From contig NC_133324.1 in NCBI RefSeq assembly GCF_042186555.1, forward strand, positions 129,071,655 through 129,135,654: a stretch of DNA of 64,000 nt, read 5' to 3'. Below are positions 53,698 through 63,823 of this stretch, in pieces. The position numbers and the translations under genes are program-made. The notes under the pieces are model-generated. The model had not been told where the DNA came from. It saw nothing but the letters and a program-made list of their open reading frames with translations, and made no database searches. The DNA comes from Aquarana catesbeiana (taxonomy: Eukaryota > Chordata > Amphibia > Anura > Ranidae). The stretch's first letter is position 1; every line of letters starts with the position of its first letter.

Positions 53698-55850
53698 ACA
53701 CCCCTCACATTTTTGTAAATATTTTATTATATCTTTTTATGTGACAACACTGAAGAAATGACTTTTTGCTACAATGTAAAGTAGTAAGTGCACAGCTTGT
53801 ATAACAATGTAAATGTGCTGTCCCCTCAAAATAACTCAACACACACCCATTCATGTCTAAACAGCTGGAAACAAAAGTGAGTACACCCCTAAGTAAAAAT
53901 GTCCAAATTGGGCCTAATTAGCCATTTTCCCTCCCCCGGTGTCATGTGAATCGTTAGTGTTATGCCCTGTACACATGGTCGGACTTTGTTCGGACATTCC
54001 GACAACAAAATCCATGGATTTTTTCCGACGGATGTTGGCTCAAACTTGTCTTGCATACACATGGTCGCACAAAGTTGTCGGAAAATCCGATCGTTCTGAA
54101 CGTGGTGATGTAAAACACGTACGTCAGGACTATAAACGGGGCAATAGCCAATAGCTTTCATCTCTTTATTTATTCTGAGCATGCGTGGCACTTTATGCGT
54201 CGGATTTGTGTACACACGATCGGAATTTAACCGATCAAATTTTGTTGTCGGAAAATTTTATAGCCTGCTCTCAAACTTTGTGTGTCGGAAATCCCGACAG
54301 AAAAGGTCCAATGGAGCCCACACACGATCGGAATTTCCGACAACACAATCCGATCGCACTTTTTCCGTCGGAAAATCTGACCGTGTGTACAGGGCATTGC
54401 AAGATCTCAGGTGTGAATGGGGAGCAGGTGGTTTAATATTGGTGTTATCGCTCTCACTCTCTCATACTGGTCACTGGAAGTTCAACATGGCACCTCATGG
54501 CAAAGACCTTAAAAAAAGAATTGTTCCTCTACATAAAGATGGCCTAGACTATAAGAAGATTGCCAAGACCCTGAAACTGAGCTGCAGCACGGTGGCCAAG
54601 ACCATACAGCTGTTTAACAGGACAGGTTCCACTCAAAACAGGCCTCACCATGGACGAACAAAGAAGTTGAGTGCACATGCTCAGCGTCATATCCAGAGGT
54701 TGTCTTTGGGAAATAGACGTATGAGTGCTTCCAGCATTGCTGCAGAGGTTGAAGGGGTGGTGGGGGGTCAGCCTGTCAGTGCTCAGACCATATGCTGCAC
54801 ACTGCATAAAATTGGTCTGCATGGCTGTTGTCCCAGAAGGAAGCCTCTTCTAAAAATGATGCACAAGAAAGCCCGCAAACAGTTTGCTGAAGACAAGCAG
54901 ACTAAGGACATGGATGACTGGAATCATGTCCTGTGGTCTAATGAGACCAAGATAAACTTATTTGGTTCAGATGGTGTCAAGCACGTGTGGTGGCAACCAG
55001 GTGAGGAGTACAAAGACAAGTGTGTCTTGCCTACAGTCAAGCATGGTGGTGGGAGTGTCATGGTCTGGGGCTGCATGAGTGCTGCCGGCACTGGGGAGCT
55101 ACAGTTCATTACCAAAGATGTTGAGTGCACGTGCTCAGCGTCATATCCAGAGATTGTCTTTGGGAAAATAGACGTATGAGTGCTGCCAGCATTGCTGCAT
55201 AGGTTGAAGGGGTGGCGGGTCAGCCTCTCAGTGCTCAGACCATACGCCGCACACTGCATCAAATTGGTCTGCATAGCTGTCATCCCAGAAGGAAGCCTCT
55301 TCTAAAGATGATGCACAAGAAAGCCTCCAAACTGTTTGCTGAGGACAAGCAGACTAAGGAAATGGATTACTGGAACCATGTCCCGTGGTCTGATGAGACC
55401 AAGATAAACTTATTTGGTTCAGATGGTGTCCAGCGTGTGTGGCGGCAACCAGGTGGGGAGCTACAGTTCATTGAGGGAACCATGAATGCCAACATGTACT
55501 GTGACATACCAAAGCGGAGCATGATCCCCACCCTTCGGAGACTGGGCTGCAGGGCAGTATTCCAACATGATAACGACCCCAAACACACCTCCAAGACGAC
55601 CACTGCCTTGCTAAAGAAGCTGAGGGTAAAGGTGATGGACTGGCCAAGCATATTTCCAGACCTAAACCCTATTGAGCATATATGGGGCATCCTCAAACAG
55701 AAGGTGGAAGAGCGCAAGGTCTCTAACATCCAACAGCTCCGTGATGTCTTCATGGAGGAGTGGAAGAGGACTCCAGTGGCAATCTGTAATACTCTGATAT
55801 AATAAAACATTTACAAAAACGTGAGGGGTTTACTTTTGTGAAATACTGTA
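53698..55850 (+). mobile_element. Chimeric Tc1-like element (family A) with internal duplication and a nested MITE
   Basis: The right end GTGAAATACTGTA and left TACACCCCTCACATTTTTG match the family at 36282, though the outer 20 bases of the left end are gone. The transposase starts at 54487 (MAPHGKDLKKRIVPLHKDG) and reads to GTGELQFI. At about 55112 the sequence jumps back to the LSARAQRH region, so the helix-turn-helix to catalytic part is present twice. The first copy reads LWSNETKI (catalytic Asp changed to Asn), the second PWSDETKI. Only the second runs on to HDNDPKHTSK and LNPIEHIWG. Confidence 0.88.
53963..54396. mobile_element. PIF/Harbinger-like MITE nested in the chimeric Tc1
   Basis: TGCCCTGTACACATGGTCGG pairs with CTGACCGTGTGTACAGGGCA; flanks TTA (53960-53962) and TTG (54397-54399). 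The Tc1 sequence is continuous when it is removed. Confidence 0.85.
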
Positions 55851-56137
55851 TATATATCTCTCACCATCAATTACATACTTACTCATTGACATCAGTCCCT
55901 GCCTTCAAGGAACTTACAATCCAGACCCGGATAACAGGGGGTGTTGGGGTGGGCTGTGCCTCCCCAGATTTTAATTGTGGCCCCCGTCCCCAGATCTCTG
56001 AGAGTGAATCCACTAATCTAATGCCTTTACAAGCAAATGAACTTTAATGGCATCCCAGTCGGTCGGGTTCAATATTGAGTTGCAGCTATAACAGCTTCAA
56101 CTCTTCTAGAAAGGCTGTCCACAAGGTTTAGGAGTCA

Positions 56138-56601
56138 AGTAGAGCAAAAAGAATGGGACTATAGCGGTGCAAGAATCAAACCGAGAAATAATATTATGAT
56201 AAAATCTTCAAAATTTATTACCAAAATTATTTTAAAGTCATGTTAAAAAACATAAGCTAAAACCCATTAATGTGGTCCGTGAACTTTTTAGAGCGGCATA
56301 AAGTTTAATCCTGACATGTTTCGCCCTATGTATTGGGCTTCTTCAGGGGATGGTATTCGCTTTGGGTTTCAGCCTACCTGTATTTCCCAAATAACACTTA
56401 GAGCAATAGTCACTATTTTTATTCAATAGATGATGAAGTGCTACAGTAAATCCACTTCAAAGCCTGCAGGTGGCCACAGGACCAGATTATTTAAGCTGTG
56501 TAAGTGAATGACAGCAGGGTGGGAACCACAGAGCAGGTTGGTTGGGATATTAAACTGCAACATATCCTGTGGGTTGCGTGTGTCCCCGAATGTCTCCGGC
56601 T
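56138..56601 (-). mobile_element. Penelope-like insertion with 12-bp target duplication and hammerhead-like motif
   Basis: AGGTTTAGGAGT occurs on both sides (about 56126-56137 and 56603-56614), and removing the insert restores the Tc1 arm. The - strand holds a hammerhead-like core at 56351-56307 and then an A/T-rich tail. No reverse transcriptase is left, so the family is inferred from the ribozyme-like motif. Confidence 0.5.
56307..56351 (-). ncRNA. Hammerhead-ribozyme-like motif
   Basis: On the - strand in order: AUCC (stem I), CUGAAGA fitting CUGANGA, one extra A, stem II GCCC and GGGC around an eight-base loop, GAAA, the short palindrome ACAUGU, a GUC cleavage triplet, then GGAU that pairs with AUCC. 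Minimal stem III hammerheads of this layout are known from Penelope-like elements. The extra A before stem II departs from the textbook core. Confidence 0.5.
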
Positions 56602-57153
56602 ATAGGTTTAGGAGTGTGTCTATGGGAATGTTTGACCATTCTGAGAAGGCCTGGCTCACAGTCTCTGCTCTAATTCATCTCAAAGGTGTTCTATCAGGTT
56701 GAGGTCAGGACTCTGTGCAGGCCAATCAAGTTCCTCCACTCCAAACTCGCTCATCTGTGTCTTTATGGACCTTGCTTTGTGCACTGGTACACAAAGCAAG
56801 GTCCATAAAGACATGGATGAGCGGGTTTGGGATGGAGGAACTTGACAGGCCTGCACAGAGTCCTGACCTCAACCTGATAGAACACCTTTGGGATGAATTA
56901 GAGCGGAGACTGCGAGCCAGGCCTTCTCATCCAACATCAGTGCCTGACCTCACAAATGCGCTTCTGGAAGAATAGTCAAGCATTTACAAGCCTTGTGGAC
57001 AGCCTTCCCAGAAGAGTTGAAGTTGTTATAGCTGCAAAGTTTGGGCCAACTCAATATTGAACCCTACGGACCAAGTCTGGGCTGCCATTAAAGTTCATGT
57101 GCTTGTGAAGACAGGTGTCACAATACTTTTGACAATACAGTGTATATCCCAGT

Positions 57154-57758
57154 GGTGTTAATTTCTACATCAAATTTTGATTTAGTTTTAGTCATAGTCT
57201 TTTGACCAAAATGCCATTTTAGTTTTAGTCGTATTTTAGTCTTTTGACAAAAATGCCATTTTAGTTTTAGTCGCATTTTAGTCATCTGAATTGTTTTAGT
57301 TTTATTCATATTTTAGTAGATTAAAATCTCCAGTACATTTTAGTCGACTAGAATCTAATGGGTTTAGTTAAATTTGAATCCATTTAAAAAAAAAAAATCT
57401 TTAGAATTGCCAAACTCATTATATGTTCCTGGAGTAAAACTCTAATAACGTTATTATTTATAATATTAAGGTTTGAACATGCACTACAGACACAGATTTA
57501 GCCATTGCAAAATATACCATCTTTATAAATAAAACCAAGTTTTATAAACAAACAAAATATTGCTTTTTGACAAGCAGAAGTATAACTTGAAAATATAAAA
57601 AACCCAAAAAACTGTAAACTCGATTGACTGTAATGCCATTCCACATATTACCTGAATATATCACCAACATTAAATATTAAGGTAAAAAATAAGAAAAGCC
57701 TTTTTCTTAATTTTTTTTTCTTTTAGCAGCTTAATACATGCTTCCCTACTTATTCTAA
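57154..57758. mobile_element. hAT-like TTTAGTC-rich element, left part
   Basis: CAGTGGTGTTAATTTCTAC, then repeats of TTTTAGTTTTAGTCGTATTT. The element at 57759-62888 has landed here. A related piece with both ends lies at 62903-63052. Confidence 0.55.
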
Positions 57759-58639
57759 CCACTTGCCGACCGCCTAACGTAGATATACGTCGGCAGAGTG
57801 GCACGGGCAGGCAGAATCACGTATATATACGTGATCTGCCTCCCGCGGGCGGGGGGTCCAATCGGACCCCCCCCCCGGTGCCAGCGGCGGTCGGCATCTG
57901 ACTGGGAGCGTCGGGAGGCGAGGGGGAGACCATCCGATCGTGGCCCCCCCCTCGCGATCGCTCCCAGCCAATGGGAATCCTCCTCTGCCTGTGTGTAGTT
58001 TCACACAGGCAGAGGATGTGATGTCATCTCTCCTCGGTCTGGCAGTTTCCGTCCAGCGCCGAGGAGAGAAGACATGTAAGTGCACACAACACAAACACAC
58101 ACAGTAGAACATGCCAGGCATACTTTACACCCCCGATCCCCCCCCGATCCCCCCCCAATCACCCCCCCCCCTGTCACAAACTGACATTAGCAGTATTTTT
58201 TTTTTTTTTTTTCTGATTACTGCATAGTGTCAGTTTGTGACAGTTACAGTGTTAGGGCAGTGAGTGTTAGGCCCCCTTTAGGTCTAGGATACCCCCCTAA
58301 CCCCCCCTAATAAAGTTTTAACCCCTTGATCACCCCCTGTCACCAGTGTCACTAAGCGATCATTTTTCTGATCGCTGTATTAGTGTCGCTGGTGACGCTA
58401 GTTAGTGAGGTAAATATTTAGGTTTGCCGTCAGCGTTTTATAGCGACAGGGACCCCCATATACTACCTAATAAATGTTTTAACCCCTTGATTGCCCCCTA
58501 GTTAACCCTTTCACCACTGATCACCGTATAACTGTTACGGGTGACGCTGGTTAGTTCGTTTATTTTTTATAGTGTCAGGGCACCCGCCGTTTATTACCGA
58601 ATAAAAGTTTAGCCCCCTGATCGCCCGGCGGTGATATGC

Positions 58640-59350
58640 GTCGCCCCAGGCAGCGTCAGATTAGCGCCAGTACCGCTAACACCCACGCACGCAGCATACG
58701 CCTCCCTTAGTGGTATAGTATCTGTACGGATCAATATCTGATCCGATCAGATCTATACTAGCGTCCCCAGCAGTTTAGGGTTCCCAAAAACGCAGTGTTA
58801 GCGGGATCAGCCCAGATACCCGCTAGCACCTGCGTTTTGCCCCTCTGCCCGGCCCACCCAAGTGCAGTATCGATCGATCACTGTCACTTACAAAACACTA
58901 AACACATAACTGCAGCGTTCGCAGAGTCAGGCCTGATCCCTGCGATCGCTAACAGTTTTTTTGGTAGCGTTTTGGTGAACTGGCAAGCACCAGCCCCAAG
59001 CAGTGTCAGGTTAGCGCCAGTACCGCTAACACCCACGCACGCAGCATACGCCTCCCTTAGTGGTATAGTATCTGATCGGATCAATATCTGATCCGATCAG
59101 ATCTATACTAGCGTCCCCAGCAGTTTAGGGTTCCCACAAACGCAGTGTTAGCGGGATCAGCCCAGATACCTGCTAGCACCTGCGTTTTGCCCCTCCGCCC
59201 GGCCCAGCCCAGCCCACCCAAGTGCAGTATCGATCGATCACTGAAACTTACAAAACACTAAATGCATAACTGCAGCGTTCGCAGAGTCAGGCCTGATCCC
59301 TGCGATCGCTAACAGTTTTTTTGGTAGCGTTTTGGTGAACTGGCAAGCAC
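58640..59350. repeat. Two-copy tandem repeat, about 353-base unit
   Basis: GTCAGATTAGCGCCAGTACC and CGCTAACACCCACGCACG, then ATCTGATCCGATCAGATC, recur at about 58653 and 59006. The second unit is cut at the GGCAAGCACCAG string. Confidence 0.85.
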
Positions 59351-59408
59351 CAGCGGCCTAGTACACCCCGGTCGTAGTCAAACCAGCACTGCAGTAACAC
59401 TTGGTGAC

Positions 59409-59797
59409 GTGGCGAGTCCCATAAGTGCAGTTCAAGCTGGTGAGGTGGCAAGCACAAGTAGTGTCCCGCTGCCACCAAGAAGACAAACACAGGCCCGTTG
59501 TGCCCATAGTGCCCTTCCTGCTGCATTCGCCAATCCTAATTGGGAACCCACCGCTTCTGCAGCGCCCGTACTTCCCCCATTCACATCCCCAACCAAATGC
59601 AGTCGGCTGCATGAGAGGCATTTTCTTTATGTCCTCCCGAGTACCCCTACCCAACGAACCCCCAAAAAAGATGTCGTGTCTGCAGCAAGCGCGGATATAG
59701 GCGTGACACCCTCTATTATTGTCCCTCCTGTCCTGACAATCCTGGTCTTTGCATTGGTGAATGTTTTGAACGCTACCATTCACTAGTTGAGTATTAG
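59409..59797 (+). pseudogene. piggyBac transposase remnant: N-terminal linker joined to C-terminal cysteine-rich domain
   Basis: 59409 onwards reads a low-complexity N-terminal region (NPNWEPTASAAPVLPPFTS) that runs directly into CSRLHERHFLYVLPS, a C-terminal segment. The catalytic DDD core that should lie between (some 300 residues or more) is absent. A one-base frame change at the A run near 59663-59669 then leads, in another frame, to the zinc-binding end: CRVCSKRGYRRDTLYYCP, CPDNPGLCIGECF and ERYHSLVEY, stopping at 59795-59797. The Cys spacing is that of the piggyBac C-terminal domain. Dead as a transposase; a DNA-binding-only relic. Confidence 0.7.
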
Positions 59798-61379
59798 CGT
59801 AGGGTACAGCATTGCACAGACTAGGCACACTTTCACAGGGTCTCCCAAGATGCCATCGCATTTTGAGAGACCCGAACCTGGAACCGGTTACAGTTACAAA
59901 AAAAGTGTAAAAAAAAAAAACAAAAAAAAAAACATACAAAAATATAAAATAAAAAAAAATAGTTGTCGTTTTATTGTTCTCTCTCTCTCTATTCTCTCTC
60001 TATTGTTCTGCTCTTTTTTACTGTATGCTATTCTGCAATGTTTTATTGTTATTATGTTTTATCATGTTTGCTTTTCAGGTATGCAATTTTTTATACCTTA
60101 CCGTTTACTGTGCTTTATTGTTAACCATTTTTTTGTCTTCAGGTACGCCATTCACGACTTTGAGTGGTTATACCAGAATGATGCCTGCAGGTTTAGGTAT
60201 CATCTTGGTATCATTCTTTTCAGCCAGCGGTCGGCTTTCATGTAAAAGCAATCCTAGCGGCTAATTAGCCTCTAGACTGCTTTTACAAGCCGTGGGAGGG
60301 AATGCCCCTCCCCCCCAACGTCTTCCGTGTTTTTCTCTGGCTCTCCTGTCTCAACAGGGAACCTGAAAATGCAGCCGGTGATTCAGCCAGCTGACCATAG
60401 AGCTGATCAGAGACCAGAGTGGCTCCAAACATCTCTATGGCCTAAGAAACCGGAAGCTACGAGCATTTTATGACTTAGATTTCGCCGGATGTAAACAGCG
60501 CCATTGGGAAATTGGGAAAGCATTTTATCACACCAATCTTGGTGTGGTCAGATGCTTTGAGGGCAGAGGAGAAATCTAGGGTCTAATAGACCCCAATTTT
60601 TGCAAAAAAGAGTACCTGTCACTACCTATTGCTATGATAGGGGATATTTACATTCCCTGAGATAACAATAAAAATGATTAAAAAAAAAAAAATGAAAGGA
60701 ACAGTTTAAAAATAAGATAAAAAAATAATAATAATAAAGAAAAAAAAAAAAAAAAAAAAAAAAAGCACCCCTGTCCCCCCTGCTCTCGCGCTAAGGCGAA
60801 CGCAAGCGTCGGTCTGGCGTCAAATGTAAACAGCAATTGCACCATGCATGTGAGGTATCGCCGCGAAGGTCAGATCGAGGGCAGTAAGTTTAGCAGTAGA
60901 CCTCCTCTGTAAATCTAAAGTGGTAACCTGTAAAGGCTTTTAAAGGCTTTTAAAAATGTATTTAGTTTGTCGCCACTGCACGTTTGTGCGCAATTTTAAA
61001 GCATGTCATGTTTGGTATCCATGTACTCGGCCTAAGATCATCTTTTTTATTTCATCAAACATTTGGGCAATATAGTGTGTTTTAGTGCATTAAAATGTAA
61101 AAAAGTGTGTTTTTTCCCCAAAAAATGCGTTTGAAAAATCGCTGCGCAAATACTGTGTGAAAAAAAAAAATGAAACACCCACCATTTTAATCTGTAGGGC
61201 ATTTGCTTTAAAAAAAATATATAATGTTTGGGGGTTCAAAGTAATTTTCTTGCAAATAAAAATTATTTTTTTATGTAAACAATAAGTGTCAGAAAGGGCT
61301 TTGTCTTCAAGTGGTTAGAAGTGTGGGTGATGTGTGACATAAGCTTCTAGATGTTGTGCATAAAATGCCAGGACAGTTC

Positions 61380-62410
61380 AAAACCCCCCCAAATGACCCC
61401 ATTTTGGAAAGTAGACACCCCAAGCTATTTGCTGAGAGTCATGTTGAGTCCATGGAATAATTTATATTGTGACACAAGTTGCGGGAAAGAGACAATTTTT
61501 TATTTTTTTTATTTTTTTTTGCGCAAAGTTGTCACTAAATGATATATTGCTCAAACATGCCATGGGAATATGTGAAATTACACCCCAAAATACATTCTGC
61601 TGCTTCTCCTGAGTATGGGGATACCACATGTGTGAGACTTTTTGGGAGCCTAGCCGCGTACGGGACCCCGAAAACCAAGCACCGCCTTCAGGCTTTCTAA
61701 GGCCGTAAATTTTTGATTTCACTCTTCACTGCCTATCACAGTTTCGGAGGCCATGGAATGCCCAGGTGGCAAAAAAAACCCCCAAATGACCCCATTTTGG
61801 AAAGTAGACACCCCAAGCTATTTGCTGAGAGGTATAGTGAGTATTTTGCAGACCTCACTTTTTGTCACAAAGTTTTGAAAATTGAAAAAAGAAAAAAAAA
61901 AAATTTTTTTTCTCGTCTTTCTTTATTTTCAAAAACAAATGAGAGCTGCAAAATACTCACCATGCCTCTCAGCAAATAGCTTGGGGTGTCTACTTTCCAA
62001 AATGGGGTCATTTGGGGGGGGTTTGTGCCACCTGGGCATTCCATGGCCTCCGAAACTGTGATAGGCAGTGAGGAGTAAAATCAAAAATGTACGCCCTTAG
62101 AAATCCTGAAGGCAGTGCTTGGTTTTCGGGGCCCCGTACGCGGCTAGGCTCCCAAAAAGTCCCACACATGTGGTATCCCCATACTCAGGAGAAGCAGCTA
62201 AATGTATTTTGGGGTGCAATTCCACATATGCCCATGGCCTGTGTGAGCAATATATCATTTAGTGACAACTTTTTGTAATTTTTTTTTTTTTTTTTTTTTT
62301 TTGTCATTGTTCAATCACTTGGGACAAAAAAAATGAATATTCAATGGGCTCAACATGCCTCTCAGCAAATTCCTTGGGATGTCTACTTTCCAAAATGGGG
62401 TCATTTGTGG
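61380..62410. repeat. Long inverted repeat, arms about 340 bases, with a four-times-used 55-base module
   Basis: 61525-61865 is complementary to 61935-62270 with few changes (ATGATATATTGCTC / GAGCAATATATCAT, GGTATCCCCATACTCAGGAG and its complement). A module with CCCCATTTTGGAAAGTAGAC occurs at about 61390 and 61783 on the + strand and, inverted, at about 61990 and 62380. Confidence 0.88.
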
Positions 62411-62902
62411 GGGTTTTGTACTGCCCTGCCATTTTAGCACCTCAAGAAACGACATAGGCAGTCATAAATTAAAGGCTGTGTAAATTCCAGAAAATGTACC
62501 CTAGTTTGTAGACGCTATAACTTTTGCGCAAACCAATAAATATACACTTATTGACATTTTTTTTACCAAAGACATGTGGCCGAATACATTTTGGCCTAAA
62601 TGTATGACTAAAATTGAGTTTATTGGATTTTTTTTAGAACAAAAAGTAGAAAATATCATTTTTTTTCAAAATTTTCGGTCTTTTTCCGTGTATAGCGCAA
62701 AAAATAAAAACGGCAGAGGTGATCAAATACTATCAAAAGAAAGCTCTATTTGTGGGAAGAAAAGGACGCAAATTTCGTTTGGGTACAGCATTGCATGACC
62801 GCGCAATTAGCAGTTAAAGCGACGCAGTGCCGAATTGTAAAAAGTGCTCTGGTCAGGAAGGGGGTAAAACCTTCCGGGGCTGAAGTGGCTAATGTGGTAG
62901 TA

Positions 62903-63052
62903 TAGTGTTAATTTTGACATCAAATTTCAATTTAGTCTTATTCATAGTCTTTTGACTTAAATGCCTTTTTAGTTTTAGTCGTATTTTAGTCATCTCAATG
63001 GTATTAATTTAGTCGACAAAAATATTTTAGTCCACGAAATTAACACTGTATC
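62903..63052. mobile_element. Short hAT-like TTTAGTC element
   Basis: TATAGTGTTAATTTTGACATC at the left, AAATTAACACTGTA at the right, inverted. Related to 57154-57758. Confidence 0.55.
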
Positions 63053-63823
63053 CCAGGCCAAAACAATAGTTAAAACCGGTTTGAGCCACACCACAGACTA
63101 GAAAGATCAGAGGTTCCCAACTTCCCAACAACCCCCCCGGTCTTCCGGGGGTGCAGGGCTGGATGACCGAACACAAGATCCCTGCACCCCCCCATCCCCC
63201 CCGGGGGTCTCGTGGTCAGTCATCCAGCCCCGCACTTACCACATCTAGGTTCCCAGCGGGCAGCGCTCCTACAGGCGATAAGCGGCGGACGGGTGTCTCT
63301 TCCTCCTCTGCATCATGGCAGCTTCCGCCGTGCGTCTCCTCCCACCTCCTCCTAAGCATCTAATAGGATTGACTGTCCTTTCAGCCAATCGGGTGACAGG
63401 TCTCAGGACCTGCTTCCTGATTGGCCGGGAGGTGGATCAGTGTGAGAATAGCATATATTTATTCGCTATTCTCACACAACGGGGTGGGCTCGGAGCACAG
63501 TGCTTTGCACCCCAAGCCCACCCTTATTTAAAGCCTATTAGAGCCTCTGGCTTTAATCACGTGCTTCAAAAAATAACACTCCCCCCCCCATTGGAATCCA
63601 TGCGCCGCTCCCTGCATGCAGAATAGGGGGCCGGACTCAAGGATGGGGGGGGTGGTGCCTGTGCGCCCCTAATGGATGGGCTGCCACTGATATAGATAGA
63701 AGTGATTACTTATACACTAACATAATTGATAACATTAAACTATTACTAAGTTTCTTGTAAATCAACAAATTTTAAAAACGAAAGAAAAAAGAAAAAGAAA
63801 AAAGATCAATGTTATCACTGAAT
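63053..63823. mobile_element. hAT-type fragment related to 44030-44748, then unassigned sequence
   Basis: 63340-63690 shares TTTCAGCCAATCGGGTGACA, CTGATTGGCCGGGAGG and the closing GTGCGCCCCTAATGG, GGGCTGCCACTGAT with the element at 44030. 63120-63235 is a G/C-run palindrome. The left boundary is unclear. 63690-63823 is A-rich. Confidence 0.45.

Larger units (their letters stand above)
56030..57144. mobile_element. Palindromic Tc1-like element (family C) interrupted by a retroelement insertion
   Basis: 56040-56800 is the reverse complement of 56790-57100: both halves carry GCAAGGTCCATAAAGACA and TTAATGGCATCCCAGTC in opposite orientation. The right half reads EELDRPAQSPDLNLIEHLWD, the end of a Tc1 transposase. 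The right end is AATACTTTTGACAATACAG. The insertion at about 56138-56601 splits the left arm. Confidence 0.8.
57759..62888 (+). mobile_element. 5.1-kb piggyBac-type element, catalytic core apparently missing
   Basis: Flanked by CTAA on both sides (57755-57758 and 62889-62892), a one-base variant of the TTAA target. The left end is CCACTTGCCGACCGCC, the right end CCGGGGCTGAAGTGG. Contents in order: GC-rich left part with short palindromes, a 353-base tandem pair (58640-59350), transposase end fragments (59409-59797), then long inverted repeats at the right. Non-autonomous. Confidence 0.7.

Noticed and set aside
57774..58121. 115-codon frame on the - strand at the left end of the piggyBac-type element
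   Set aside because: GC-rich terminal sequence with palindromes; no similarity and no start context.
59358..59939. 193-codon frame on the - strand
   Set aside because: It is the shadow of the piggyBac C-terminal remnant, whose + strand frames carry the recognisable cysteine motif.
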